From Novosphingobium sp. Chol11 (GTDB lineage: Bacteria; Pseudomonadota; Alphaproteobacteria; Sphingomonadales; Sphingomonadaceae): a stretch of DNA of 64,000 bases. The DNA lies in NCBI RefSeq assembly GCF_900218065.1, contig NZ_OBMU01000001.1, positions 2,150,160-2,214,159 on the forward strand, written 5' to 3'. Below are positions 52,239-61,338 of the stretch, piece after piece. Made by a program: the position numbers and the translations under genes. How positions within the stretch are numbered: the first letter of the stretch is position 1; each line of letters opens with the position of its first letter. The notes under the pieces are model-generated. The model saw nothing but the letters and a program-made list of their open reading frames with translations. It had not been told where the DNA came from and searched no databases.

Positions 52239-53543
52239 ATGGCCCACACGAAATTCCACCTTGGCTATTTCACCAAGTTCGGCGCCACCTCATGGCCGGG
52301 CGACGGCAAGGAATTCGGCTCGCAATGGGCGGATGGGTCCTACCATAAAGAACTGGCCAAGATGCTGGAGGCCGCGAAGTTCGACTTCGTCTTCTTCGAG
52401 GACAGCCTGATCGTCGGCGATCGTTACGCCAACTCCATGGAACTCGACCTCAAGAACGCGACGCTTTCACCCAAGCTCGATCCGCTACCGCTGCTGCCTC
52501 TGATGGCGCAGGATACGTCGCACATCGGCCTGATCGCGACGGCTTCAACCACTTTCTACCCGCCCTACCTGCTCGCCCGGCTGCTTTCTACGATCGACTC
52601 CCTGACCAAAGGACGCGCCGGGTGGAACATGGTCACGTCCAGCGAGCGGAATGCCGCCATGAACTTTGGCATGGACAAGCTTCTGCCGCCCAACGAGCGC
52701 TATGACATTGCCGATGAATTTGTCGAATTGTGCAAGAAACTGTGGGATAGCTGGGAAGAAGGCGCGCTGGTCGCGGATACTGAGACAGGCGTCTATGTCG
52801 ACCACAACAAGGTTCACACCGTCAATTTCGAGGGCAAGCATTTCCGTTCGCGCGGTCCGCTGAACACGCTGCGATCGCCGCAGGGCTATCCCGTCCTCGC
52901 GCAAGCGGGCGCTTCCGAACGCGGAAAGCAGTTTTCATCGAAGAACGCCGAAGTCGTGCTGGGCATGATGACAGGCGGCGTTCCGGGTATGAAGGCATAT
53001 CGTCAGGAAATCCGTGACCGCGCTGAAAAGCAGGGGCGCAATCCTGACGACATCAAGGTCTTCTTCCTGACGCCGGTGGAAATTTTCCCCGAAGGTGGAG
53101 AGCGGCCGGAAATGACCGAGGCCGAAAAGCAGTCGGCGTTCGAGCATAATATCGTAATGGCATCCTCTTCGCTAGACGTCGACTTCTCCCAATATGACGT
53201 GGATGCGCCGGTGCCGCAGGACATTACTGCTGGCGGCCACACCAGTGCCCTTGAATATATGAAGAAGGCGGGCCGCGAAGAGGGCAAGTCCCTGCGCGAC
53301 CTGTTCTCCGCAGGCAAGGGTGCGAGCGGCATGGACTTCAGCGGCACCGTCGAGCAAGTTGCCGAAAAGATGATGGCGGTGATGGACGAAGTGGGCGGCG
53401 ACGGCTTCCTGATCGAAGGCTCGGGCTACAACCGCCAGCTGCCAGACCTCGTCAACGGCGTCATCCCTGCCCTGCAGAGGGCAGGTGCGGTGCGCACCGA
53501 ATATGAGGGCACGACGCTACGCGAGATCCTGCGCGAATTCTAA
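52239..53543 (+). CDS. LLM-class flavin-dependent monooxygenase (NtaA/SnaA/DszA type)
   Basis: A 434-residue bacterial-luciferase-like monooxygenase. KFHLGYFTKFGATSWPG, LEAAKFDFVFFEDSLIVGDRY, STIDSLTKGRAGWNMVTSSERNAAMNFG and YPVLAQAGASERGKQF are characteristic of the nitrilotriacetate/dibenzothiophene-sulfone monooxygenase group, which uses FMNH2 from a separate reductase. No flavin reductase gene is nearby. The substrate is unknown; C-N, C-S or C-O cleavage is possible. A strong terminator follows. Confidence 0.9.
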   Translation: MAHTKFHLGYFTKFGATSWPGDGKEFGSQWADGSYHKELAKMLEAAKFDFVFFEDSLIVGDRYANSMELDLKNATLSPKLDPLPLLPLMAQDTSHIGLIATASTTFYPPYLLARLLSTIDSLTKGRAGWNMVTSSERNAAMNFGMDKLLPPNERYDIADEFVELCKKLWDSWEEGALVADTETGVYVDHNKVHTVNFEGKHFRSRGPLNTLRSPQGYPVLAQAGASERGKQFSSKNAEVVLGMMTGGVPGMKAYRQEIRDRAEKQGRNPDDIKVFFLTPVEIFPEGGERPEMTEAEKQSAFEHNIVMASSSLDVDFSQYDVDAPVPQDITAGGHTSALEYMKKAGREEGKSLRDLFSAGKGASGMDFSGTVEQVAEKMMAVMDEVGGDGFLIEGSGYNRQLPDLVNGVIPALQRAGAVRTEYEGTTLREILREF

Positions 53544-53597
53544 AGCGACTGGCGTGGCGCGGTACGCTGTTCCGCGCCGACGCTTCGAATTTTGGAG

Positions 53598-53639
53598 CTG
53601 GAGCGCGCCCGCACATGCCGGCGCGCTCCAGTTGTTTTT
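53598..53639 (+). terminator. Rho-independent terminator after LLM gene
   Basis: CTGGAGCGCGCC (53598-53609) pairs perfectly with GGCGCGCTCCAG (53620-53631), followed by TTGTTTTT. It lies 55 bp after the monooxygenase stop codon, so the SnoaL-like gene further on needs its own promoter. Confidence 0.9.
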
Positions 53640-53809
53640 GGCATGTGCTGGTCCCAGCGGAAATCCCAGCCGCTGTCCATGTTACGAAGCAGCATGACGA
53701 TTTTCACGACCTCATCTTTCGGGGAAAAGCCTTGCTTGGAACGCGGCACCCGCTGCTTTAGGGTTCTCGCAACCGGCCTGAAAGTCGTGGGCCGATGAGG
53801 GAGGAATGC

Positions 53810-54256
53810 GTGACTGAAACCGACAAGATCGTAGCGACCTTGGCGATATATGCCCTGAAAGCACGCTACTTCCGCTCCATGGACAACAAGGATTGGCCCG
53901 CCCTGGAGGCGGTCTTCGCGCCCGACCTAGTCGCAGATTTCCGCGACGCCGCAGGGGAACGCGACGAGAGCATGCTGATCCACGGCGCTGCGCCCTATGT
54001 GGCGCGCCTGGCGCCGATGCTGGAGAAGGTCACGACCGTGCACCACGGCCATATGCCCGAAATCCACATCGAAACGGACACGCAGGCCAGCGGCATCTGG
54101 GCGATGGAGGACAAGCTGTGGGTTCAGGAAGGTTCACCCCTGCCCTTCCGCTGGATGCATGGCTACGGCCATTATCATGAGCGCTATGTGCGGTTGTCCG
54201 ATGGCTGGCGCATCAGCGAAATTCGCCTGACGCGCCTGCGCATCGACGCGGGCTGA
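53810..54256 (+). CDS. SnoaL-like / nuclear transport factor 2 family protein
   Basis: A 148-residue SnoaL-like protein: TDKIVATLAIYALKARYFRSMDNKDWPALEAVFAPDLVADF at the N-terminus and ERYVRLSDGWRISEIRLTRLRI at the end. GTG 53810 was preferred because GGAGG lies about seven bases upstream; an ATG at 53795 would place that site inside the coding region. Like the one at 37398-37844, it may be a small isomerase or hydratase; the two share only family-level similarity. It is convergent with the ABC-F gene, with 6 bp between stops. Confidence 0.82.
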   Translation: MTETDKIVATLAIYALKARYFRSMDNKDWPALEAVFAPDLVADFRDAAGERDESMLIHGAAPYVARLAPMLEKVTTVHHGHMPEIHIETDTQASGIWAMEDKLWVQEGSPLPFRWMHGYGHYHERYVRLSDGWRISEIRLTRLRIDAG

Positions 54257-54262
54257 CGGCCC

Positions 54263-56131
54263 TTACAGTTCCTCCAGCGCCGCGCTGGCTTCAATCCAGC
54301 TTTCCTCGATCGCCTCCAGCTTCTTTTCGACCGAGGCGCGGCGCACCATGAGGTCGGTCGTCGTCATCTTCGCCTCGGCACCCGTCGCCGCCTTGGGATC
54401 GAACAGCGCCTGATCGATCCGGCTGCGTTCGGCGGAGAGCGTCGCCATCTCCTTTTCCGCCTTGCTGACCGCTGCCTTTAAGCTCTTCTGCTTTTCGCGC
54501 CACTCGGCTGCGTTGCGCTTTTCCGCCTTGCGATCCGCCTTTGGCGCATCCCCGCCGCTGCCGCCGCCATCGGCCTTGCGCAATATGATGTCGGTATAAT
54601 CGTCCAGACTGCCGTCGAACGGCTGGGCCGTGCCGCCGTCCACCAGAACGAGGCGGTCGGCCACCAGTTCGATCATGTGGCGATCGTGGCTGACGATGAC
54701 GACGGCGCCCGAATATTCATTGAGCGCCTGCACCAGCGCCTCGCGGCTGTCGACGTCGAGGTGGTTGGTCGGTTCGTCGAGGATCAGGAGGTGCGGCGCA
54801 TCGCGCGTGATCAGCGCCAGCGCCAGCCGTGCGCGCTCGCCACCAGACATGGAGCCGACCTGCTGCGTCGCCCGCTCGCCGGAAAAGCCGAAACGGCCGA
54901 GCTGCGCGCGCACCGCGCCCGGCGTCGCGCCTTTCATCACGCGCGTCATGTGCTGGAGCGGCGTGTCGGCAATGTCGAGTTCCTCCACCTGATATTGGGT
55001 GAAATAGCCGACGTTCATCTTGGCCGAACTGTTCATCGACCCTTCCATCGGCGCGAGCTGCGCCGCGATCAGGCGCGCAAGCGTCGTCTTGCCGTTGCCG
55101 TTGCGGCCGAGCAGCGCCAGGCGGTCGTCAGGATCGATGCGCAGGTTCACCCGGCGCAGCACGGGCGTGTCGCCATAGCCCACCGCCGCCATGTCCATGG
55201 TGATGAGCGGCGGGCGCAGTTCGGGCGGGCTGGGAAAGGCGAAGGACAAGGTGGGGTCCTCGATCGCGGCGGCGATGGGCTGCATCCTTGCCAGCGCCTT
55301 GGCCCGCGATTGGGCTTGCTTGGCAGTGGAGGCACGGGCGGAGTTGCGGGCGATATAGTCCTGCAACTTCTCGCGCTCCGCCTGCTGCCGGGCGCGGGCC
55401 GCTTCCTGCTGCGCCAGCCGTTCGGCGCGCTGCCGCTCGAACGCGTCGTAGCCGCCCGGATAGAGCGTCACCTTGCCGCCTTCCAGATGCAGGATATGGT
55501 CGACGACATTGTTGAGCAGATCGCGCTCATGGCTGATCACGACCACGGTGCCGCGATAATTTTTGAGGAAGCTTTCCAGCCACATCGTCGCTTCAAGGTC
55601 GAGGTGGTTGCTCGGCTCGTCGAGGAGCAGCAGGTCGGGCTCGGAAAAAAGCAGCGCGGCGAGCGCGACACGCATTTTCCAGCCGCCCGAATAGCTGTCG
55701 AGCGGCCGCCCCTGCATTTCTTCGTCGAAGCCAAGGCCCACCAGAATACGCGCGGCGCGGGCAGGCGCGGTATAGGCGTCGATCGTCGTCAGCCGCTCAT
55801 AGATATGGCCGAGCCGGTCCGGGTCCTGCGTGGTTTCGCTTTCCGCCATCAGGGCGGCGCGTTCCTTGTCGGCTTCAAGGACGGTTTCGAAGGGGGTCGC
55901 CGTCCCGGCGGGCGCTTCCTGCGCGATATAGCCAAGGCGCGTGTCGCGCGGCATGTCGCAGCCGCCATCGTCCGGATCGAGCTGCCCGATCATCACCTTC
56001 ATCAGCGTGGACTTGCCAGCGCCATTGCGGCCGATCAGGCCGACGCGACTGCGCGGCGGCAGCGCGGCACTGGCGCGGTCGATGATGGTACGGCCACCCA
56101 GCCGCACGGTGATATCCCTGAGATTCAGCAT
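54263..56131 (-). CDS. ABC-F family ATP-binding protein (Uup/EttA-like)
   Basis: A 622-residue soluble protein with two ABC domains: Walker A GRNGAGKST (about 37) and GRNGNGKTT (about 340), signatures SGGWKMR and SGGERAR, Walker B LLLLDEPSNHLD and LLILDEPTNHLD, joined by a charged linker, with a C-terminal coiled coil. ABC-F proteins act on the ribosome and have no membrane domain. ATG 56131 matches the family start MLNLRDITVRLGG; the 28-residue upstream extension is not conserved. Confidence 0.93.
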   Translation of the reverse strand: MLNLRDITVRLGGRTIIDRASAALPPRSRVGLIGRNGAGKSTLMKVMIGQLDPDDGGCDMPRDTRLGYIAQEAPAGTATPFETVLEADKERAALMAESETTQDPDRLGHIYERLTTIDAYTAPARAARILVGLGFDEEMQGRPLDSYSGGWKMRVALAALLFSEPDLLLLDEPSNHLDLEATMWLESFLKNYRGTVVVISHERDLLNNVVDHILHLEGGKVTLYPGGYDAFERQRAERLAQQEAARARQQAEREKLQDYIARNSARASTAKQAQSRAKALARMQPIAAAIEDPTLSFAFPSPPELRPPLITMDMAAVGYGDTPVLRRVNLRIDPDDRLALLGRNGNGKTTLARLIAAQLAPMEGSMNSSAKMNVGYFTQYQVEELDIADTPLQHMTRVMKGATPGAVRAQLGRFGFSGERATQQVGSMSGGERARLALALITRDAPHLLILDEPTNHLDVDSREALVQALNEYSGAVVIVSHDRHMIELVADRLVLVDGGTAQPFDGSLDDYTDIILRKADGGGSGGDAPKADRKAEKRNAAEWREKQKSLKAAVSKAEKEMATLSAERSRIDQALFDPKAATGAEAKMTTTDLMVRRASVEKKLEAIEESWIEASAALEEL

Positions 56132-56261
56132 GGGACGCCCTCTAGCAGAGCCGCGCGGAGTGGTGAAGGTGCAGGCGGGGAGTTTTGCAGTCACGCAAGA
56201 CGTTGCGAAGTTCACACTGTTGTGGCCGACGCATTTGCGTGAGTACGGACGGGTGGCGTCG

Positions 56262-56290
56262 ATTTCGCAATAGGAAAATTTTTGCGAAAT
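56262..56290. promoter_or_regulatory. Inverted repeat upstream of the ABC-F gene
   Basis: ATTTCGCAA (56262-56270) and TTGCGAAAT (56282-56290) are perfect 9-bp arms with an 11-bp AT-rich spacer, about 130 bp upstream of the ABC-F start. CGTC outside both arms loosely extends the symmetry. It could be an operator or a weak terminator for the upstream GH3 gene. The remaining 56132-56421 interval shows nothing else. Confidence 0.4.
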
Positions 56291-56421
56291 GACGCCCCGG
56301 ACCCATGGGGCGGGGAAGGTTCACGGTAGGAAAGAGCCAGTGGCATCATGCCATGGACCAGCCGCTGTAGGAAAGCGAGTTGGAGCGGCGCGCCTGTTCG
56401 GCCTTCGCGGAGATGACCGGC

Positions 56422-58701
56422 TTATCGGGCGGATGCGGGCGCAACTGCCTCCGCATAGAGGGTGAACTGGGCGTGGAGCCCACCCTCCGACGATTGCCCA
56501 AGCCACAGGTCGAACAGGCCGGGCTCCGCAATGATGCGATTGCCCGATCCGACAAATTGCAGGTCGGTGCGAGACAGGGAGAAGCGCACCGTCCTGCTCT
56601 CTCCGGGATCAAGCGTGACGCGTTCGATGCGCTTGAGTTCGCGCACCGGGCGGGTGCGGCTCGCCACGCGATCGCGGATGTAGAGTTGCACGACTTCGCT
56701 GCCCCGCCGGTCCCCCTTGTTCGTCAACCGGGCCGTCACCTCTATCGCCCGATCCCAGCGCAGGGCGGTGTCGGACAGCTTGAGATTCTCCAGCGCGAAT
56801 CTTGTGTAGCTGAGGCCATGGCCGAAGGGATAGCGGGCGCTGTTGTCCGTGGTCATGTAGCGCGCGCGATATTCGGTGCGGTTGTCGATCACCGGGCGGC
56901 CGGTGGACTTGCGGTCGTAGAAGAAGGGCTCCTGTCCCGATTCCCACGGGAAGCTGACCGGCAGCTTGGCGGACGGATCGACCCGGCCGAACAGGATGTC
57001 GGCGATGGCATGGCCCGCTTCCGATCCCAGGAACCAGGTGGCGAGGACAGCCTGCGCACTCGCGACCGACCCGTGCAGCGCCAAAGCGCGGCCGTGGCGC
57101 AGCAGAATGACGACAGGCTTGCCGGTGGCAGCCACCGCGTCGGCCAGCATCTGTTGCGGCGGAGGCAATTCGATGACGGTGCGCGACTGCGCCTCGCCGG
57201 ACATGTCCTGCGATTCGCCGAGCGCTAGCAGCACGATGTCCGCTGCCTTGACCGCCTCCACCGCTTGGGCGACCCCGCCGTCGATCAGCGCCATGATGTC
57301 GCATCCCTTGCCAATGCTGAGCAGGGCAGGATCGGGCATGGCTGCGCGCAGCCCGGCGGCGATGTCGACGCCCTTGCCCTTCTCCCCGTAAAATGCCCAG
57401 GGTCCGTAGAGATTGTCCCGATCCTCGCCAAAGGGGCCGATCAGCGCGATCTTCTGGCGCTTGGCGGGATCGAGCGGGAGGATGCCGCTGTTCTGGAGAA
57501 GAACGATCGACCGCCCGGCGGCTTCCCGCGCCAGGGCATGACGTGCGGGCGTGGCGATGCGGGTCCGCTCCGCCTCTTCGCTGATGGAGCGGTAAGGATT
57601 GTCGAACAGGCCGATCGCCATCTTCACATAGAGGATGCGGCGCACGGCAACGTCGATCGTCCCCATCGGCACCGCGCCGCTCTTCACCAGATCGGGCAAA
57701 TGGCGGATGTAGAGGCCGCTTTGCATCGACATGTCGACGCCAGCCAGCACCGCCAGGCGCGCGGCATCGCGCTCATCCTCGGCAAAGCCATGCGCGATCA
57801 GTTCTTCGTCCGCCGTGTAGTCGGAGAAGACGAAGCCGCGAAACTTCATCTCGCCGCGCAGCAGGTCGGTCAGCAATTCCCGGTCGGCGGTGGCGGGAAC
57901 GCCATTGATCTCGCTGAAGGCCGCCATGGTGGTAAGCGCGCCCGCCGCAAAGGCAGAGCCGAAGGGCGGCAGATGGGTTTCGCGCAGCGTCTCTTCGGAA
58001 ATATCGACGCTGCCATATTCAAGGCCAGCCGCGACCGCGCCATAGGCGGCGAAATGCTTGGGACAAGCCAGAAGCGAATCGTCCCGGCGCAGGTCGCGCC
58101 CCTGAAATCCGCGCACGCGGGCAGCGGCGAACAGGCTACCAAGATAGACATCCTCCCCGGAGCCTTCGACAACACGGCCCCAGCGCTGGTCCCGCGCCAC
58201 ATCGACCATAGGCGCGAAGGTGAGGTGCAGCCCGGCCGCGCTTGCCTCCTGCGCCATGGCGCGCGCGGTGCGTTCGGCCAGCGCCGGGTCGAAGCTCGCG
58301 GCCTCGGCCAAGGGCACGGGAAAAATGGTCTTGAGCCCGTGGATGACATCACCCGCCAGCAGCAAGGGAATGCCAAGGCGGCTTTCCTTGACGGCTATCT
58401 CCTGCGCGCGGCGGGCGCCTGCCACGCCGATGCCGTTGAACAGACAGCCTACCCGGCCCTTGCGCACCTCTTCCGCCAGCCGCTTCTCATCCTGGATCCC
58501 GACCTGCGGATTGGGCGGGTTGTAGGGCCGAAAGCTGTCGGTAAGGCAGGTCATCTGCCCCGCCTTTTCCTCGACGGTCATCCGGGCGATCAGCGCGTCG
58601 ACGCGTTCGACCTCCGTCGCGGCGAGCGCCCGGCCAGCAAATGGAAAGGCGAAGGAGCCGGATAGAGCGGCAGCCAGGAAGGCGCGACGATCGATGGTCA
58701 T
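56422..58701 (-). CDS. Glycoside hydrolase family 3 (BglX-like beta-glucosidase)
   Basis: A 759-residue exported GH3 enzyme. It starts MTIDRRAFLAAALSG, a Tat-like signal with RRAF and cleavage near RALA. The catalytic N-terminal barrel includes LAGDVIHGLKTIFPVPLAEAASFDP, ACPKHFAAYGA and nucleophile Asp in GFVFSDYTADEE; a second alpha/beta domain and a C-terminal fibronectin-like domain (YPFGHGLSYTRFALE) follow. It probably removes terminal glucose or xylose units in the periplasm. The 36-residue in-frame upstream extension is not signal-like and was left out. Confidence 0.93.
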   Translation of the reverse strand: MTIDRRAFLAAALSGSFAFPFAGRALAATEVERVDALIARMTVEEKAGQMTCLTDSFRPYNPPNPQVGIQDEKRLAEEVRKGRVGCLFNGIGVAGARRAQEIAVKESRLGIPLLLAGDVIHGLKTIFPVPLAEAASFDPALAERTARAMAQEASAAGLHLTFAPMVDVARDQRWGRVVEGSGEDVYLGSLFAAARVRGFQGRDLRRDDSLLACPKHFAAYGAVAAGLEYGSVDISEETLRETHLPPFGSAFAAGALTTMAAFSEINGVPATADRELLTDLLRGEMKFRGFVFSDYTADEELIAHGFAEDERDAARLAVLAGVDMSMQSGLYIRHLPDLVKSGAVPMGTIDVAVRRILYVKMAIGLFDNPYRSISEEAERTRIATPARHALAREAAGRSIVLLQNSGILPLDPAKRQKIALIGPFGEDRDNLYGPWAFYGEKGKGVDIAAGLRAAMPDPALLSIGKGCDIMALIDGGVAQAVEAVKAADIVLLALGESQDMSGEAQSRTVIELPPPQQMLADAVAATGKPVVILLRHGRALALHGSVASAQAVLATWFLGSEAGHAIADILFGRVDPSAKLPVSFPWESGQEPFFYDRKSTGRPVIDNRTEYRARYMTTDNSARYPFGHGLSYTRFALENLKLSDTALRWDRAIEVTARLTNKGDRRGSEVVQLYIRDRVASRTRPVRELKRIERVTLDPGESRTVRFSLSRTDLQFVGSGNRIIAEPGLFDLWLGQSSEGGLHAQFTLYAEAVAPASAR

Positions 58702-58771
58702 TGCACGGCAGCGTAACGGATGATTGGTGCGGGGCCAACGCCCCGCTCCGCCATATGGTGCCGCCGCGCGA

Positions 58772-59092
58772 TCAGCCGGGGGCGAACAGCTTCGTCCCCA
58801 TGACGCCAATGACGATCAGCGCCATGAAACCGGCCTGCACGGGTGCGATGCGGTCGCCGAACAGGATCATGCCGCCAATGATGACGCCGACGGCGCCAAG
58901 GCCGGTCCAGATCGCATAGGCGGTCCCGGCGGGCAGTCCCTTCATCGCCAGGGCAAGCAGGCCCATATTGAGGAAGCTCAAGGCGATCGGCACGGACGAC
59001 GCCTGCCAGCTGCCGATGGTTGCCGCCCATTTGAGGCTGAGCGCCCAGCAGATTTCGGTGAATACAGCAATGCCAAGCACAAGCCACGCCAT
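58772..59092 (-). CDS. SMR family small multidrug/guanidinium exporter
   Basis: A 106-residue protein with four membrane helices. Glu13 in AVFTEICWALSLKW is the proton/substrate-binding residue of the SMR family; GTAYAIWTGLGAVGVIIGGMILFGD is the family's third-helix block. The WALSLKW pattern is closer to SugE/Gdx guanidinium exporters than to EmrE. No guanidine riboswitch is apparent upstream, where the tRNA-Tyr gene lies about 110 bp away on the same strand. Confidence 0.9.
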   Translation of the reverse strand: MAWLVLGIAVFTEICWALSLKWAATIGSWQASSVPIALSFLNMGLLALAMKGLPAGTAYAIWTGLGAVGVIIGGMILFGDRIAPVQAGFMALIVIGVMGTKLFAPG

Positions 59093-59204
59093 GACGAGCG
59101 GTCCTTCTTTTCAGACGGGCTCGAATGGGAAGCGCGCTGGCCGGAAACCCGAAAGAGGCGGCGCGCCGGAAGGGGACAGATACCCGAAGGCCAAAGCCAA
59201 AGGG

Positions 59205-59291
59205 TGGTGGACAGGGCTGGATTCGAACCAGCGTACGGGAAACCCGGGCAGATTTACAGTCTGCTGCCTTTAACCACTCGGCCACCTGTCC
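59205..59291 (-). tRNA. tRNA-Tyr(GTA)
   Basis: On the complement, acceptor stem GGACAGG/CCTGTCC is followed by discriminator A and encoded CCA (59207-59205). The anticodon loop reads CTGTAAA, anticodon GTA. It is a class II tRNA with a long variable arm (CCCGGGTTTCCCG), and the T-arm contains TGGTTCGAATCCA. Confidence 0.95.
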
Positions 59292-59397
59292 AGTGCCCTG
59301 ACGCGGCAGGCAAAACTGCCTTTTACCGCGCTGGAGGCGCGCTCAATGGCGAATGGAGGCTTGCCTGTCAATGGCCGGATGTGAAAAGAGCGCTTCC

Positions 59398-60138
59398 ATG
59401 AAAAAAGGACATCGCGGCGCTAAGCCCAAAGGCAACTTTCCCCGCTTCTACGGACGGCACGCCGTCATCGCGGCCCTGGCCAATCCCAACCGGGTGGTCC
59501 GGAAAATCTGGGGCACGCGCGACGCGCTGAACGCGCTCGACCTGCCGCCGGTGCTGCCCATCGTCTATGCCGATGTGGCTGACCTTGGCCGCATGGTGCC
59601 CTCCGATGCACCTCATCAGGGGATCGTCGCTGAAGTCGAGCCGCTGGATGATGTGTGGCTGGGCGACGCGCTGGAAGCGGGCGTGGACGACAAGCGGCCC
59701 GTGCTGGTTCTTGATCAGGTCACCGACCCGCACAATGTCGGTGCGATCCTGCGGTCGGCGGCGGCGTTCGATGCGCTTTGTATCGTGACGCAGGACAGGC
59801 ATGCGCCGCCGGAGTCGGGTGTGTTGGCCCGGTCTGCATCAGGCGCGCTGGAAATCGTGCCGTGGGTGCGCGTGGTGAACCTCGCCCGCGCGCTCGATGA
59901 GATTGCCGAGGCGGGATATTGGCGCATCGGCCTGGATGGCGAAGCGGATACCATATTGGGCGAGGCGATCGGCGAATCGCGCGTCGCGCTGGTGCTCGGC
60001 GCGGAAGGCGAAGGGCTGCGTCACAACAGCATGGCCCATTGCGATATTTTGGCTAAACTGCCGATCAGCCCGCGCATGGAGAGCCTCAATGTCTCCAACG
60101 CGGCTGCCATCGCCCTGTACGCCGCCGCAAGCCGGTAG
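59398..60138 (+). CDS. rlmB: 23S rRNA (guanosine-2'-O-)-methyltransferase RlmB-like (TrmH/SpoU family)
   Basis: A 246-residue SpoU methyltransferase that should methylate a 2'-OH in 23S rRNA. The N-terminal substrate domain has FYGRHAVIAALANPNR; the knotted catalytic domain has VLDQVTDPHNVGAILRSAAAF (motif 1), ALVLGAEGEGLRHN (motif 2) and LPISPRMESLNVSNAAAIALY (motif 3). ATG 59398 starts MKKGHRGAKPKG; in-frame ATGs at 59353 and 59371 would lengthen it without a better ribosome site. It faces away from tRNA-Tyr. Confidence 0.93.
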   Translation: MKKGHRGAKPKGNFPRFYGRHAVIAALANPNRVVRKIWGTRDALNALDLPPVLPIVYADVADLGRMVPSDAPHQGIVAEVEPLDDVWLGDALEAGVDDKRPVLVLDQVTDPHNVGAILRSAAAFDALCIVTQDRHAPPESGVLARSASGALEIVPWVRVVNLARALDEIAEAGYWRIGLDGEADTILGEAIGESRVALVLGAEGEGLRHNSMAHCDILAKLPISPRMESLNVSNAAAIALYAAASR

Positions 60139-60187
60139 CAGGGCAAGGCTGCGCTGATGAGGCAGCGCAGGAAAGTTGGGGGACGAC

Positions 60188-60922
60188 ATGGCTGTTTTTC
60201 TTCGCGCCGCCAGCGCACTTGCCTGCTGCCTGATGCTGGGCGCCTGCCTGGTCACGCCGGGCAAGTTCGAATCCACCCTCGACATCCGCGCGGACCGGCA
60301 GTTCAGCTTCACCTATAAGGGTGAGATCATATCGTCCGACATGAAGGGGTTCGGCTCCTCCAGTGGGGATTCCATTGGCGATGGCGCCCCGGAAAAGAAG
60401 GATAGCGCCCTTCACAAGACGGCGATGCAGAAGGGCCGTGAAGAAGGATTTGGCGCAGGCGGAGCATCCGGCGACGAGGCGCAGATGCAGGCGATCGCCG
60501 CCGCCCTGTCCAAGGAGAAGGGATTTCGTTCCGCCCGCTATCTGGGCAATCACCGCTTCGAGATCGACTATGCGATCAGCGGGCGGCTGACCCACAGCTT
60601 CCTCTTCCCCTTCAACAGCGACGCCGAAATCGTCCTGCCCTTCGTGGCGGTCGAGCTGCGCGGCGGCGACAGGGTGCGGGTGAAGGCTCCGGGCTATTCC
60701 AACGGCTTCGACAAGAGCCGTGAGCCGATGGGGCAAAGCGGGCCTGGAGAGGATGCGGCAAAGGCGCTCGACGGCCACTTCACGCTGACCACCGACGCCG
60801 AAATCGTGAGCCAGAATCAGGAAGACGGCGCGCAGAGCATCGCAGGCGGCAGGCGGATCGTCTGGCGGATCACGCCGCTCACCAGCGAGGCGCCCATGGC
60901 GACGCTGCGCGTCAACCAGTGA
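60188..60922 (+). CDS. Putative lipoprotein of unknown function
   Basis: A 244-residue predicted lipoprotein. MAVFLRAASALACCLMLGAC ends in a lipobox (LGAC, Cys20), followed by a beta-rich region with ADRQFSFTYKGEI and FRSARYLGNHRFEIDYAI. A GGGGGAC site precedes the ATG. The last 20 residues (RRIVWRITPLTSEAPMATLRV) are hydrophobic strands. I do not recognise a named family. It starts 50 bp after rlmB and may be cotranscribed. Confidence 0.72.
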   Translation: MAVFLRAASALACCLMLGACLVTPGKFESTLDIRADRQFSFTYKGEIISSDMKGFGSSSGDSIGDGAPEKKDSALHKTAMQKGREEGFGAGGASGDEAQMQAIAAALSKEKGFRSARYLGNHRFEIDYAISGRLTHSFLFPFNSDAEIVLPFVAVELRGGDRVRVKAPGYSNGFDKSREPMGQSGPGEDAAKALDGHFTLTTDAEIVSQNQEDGAQSIAGGRRIVWRITPLTSEAPMATLRVNQ

Positions 60923-60943
60923 TGGGCGCCCGGATGAGAAGGA

Positions 60944-61261
60944 TCAGTCTTCCGGCGCGATGGTGACGCGCAGACCGTCCAGATCCTCGTTCATCACCAG
61001 CTGGCACGACAGGCGGCTGCTTTCGTTGCGATGATCCGAACTGTCCAGCAGGTCGTTTTCGTCTTCGCTCAGCGCAGGCAGCTTGTCTGCGAAGGCGGGA
61101 TCGACATAGACATGGCAGGTCGCGCAGGAGCAGCAACCGCCGCACAGCGCCAGCAGCTCGTCAAAGCCATTGTCGCGGATGACTTCCATCACGGACAGGC
61201 CGCTGTCGCCCTCGACAGCCTGCTCTTCACCCGCACGGTTGACCACTATCAGTTTAGGCAT
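60944..61261 (-). CDS. 2Fe-2S ferredoxin (adrenodoxin type)
   Basis: A 105-residue plant/adrenodoxin-type ferredoxin. Cluster ligands follow C-x5-C-x2-C...C: Cys40, Cys46 and Cys49 in [17 protein letters not shown], and a final Cys in SSRLSCQLV. Two further Cys (43, 44) lie in the loop. It probably feeds electrons to a cytochrome P450 or a biosynthetic enzyme; no partner reductase is adjacent. ATG 61261 gives the usual start [11 protein letters not shown]. Confidence 0.93.
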   Translation of the reverse strand: MPKLIVVNRAGEEQAVEGDSGLSVMEVIRDNGFDELLALCGGCCSCATCHVYVDPAFADKLPALSEDENDLLDSSDHRNESSRLSCQLVMNEDLDGLRVTIAPED

Positions 61262-61338
61262 GTACCTCGATCCTAAAATTTCCACCGCCGCTCATAGGCG
61301 GGGGAGCCGATAAATCAAGAGCCGGAAACAAGCAGAGC

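Noticed and set aside
54677-56242. 521-codon plus-strand frame opposite the ABC-F gene
   Set aside because: An antisense shadow; translation is rich in Arg, His and Gly with no domain, whereas the minus strand has both Walker A and signature motifs.
57265-58665. 466-codon plus-strand frame opposite the GH3 gene
   Set aside because: An antisense shadow of a gene with a Tat signal and complete GH3 motifs.
58700-59200. Guanidine riboswitch before the SMR exporter
   Set aside because: The upstream region has no ACGR-type hairpin pair that I can see and is mostly short sequence leading to the tRNA-Tyr gene.
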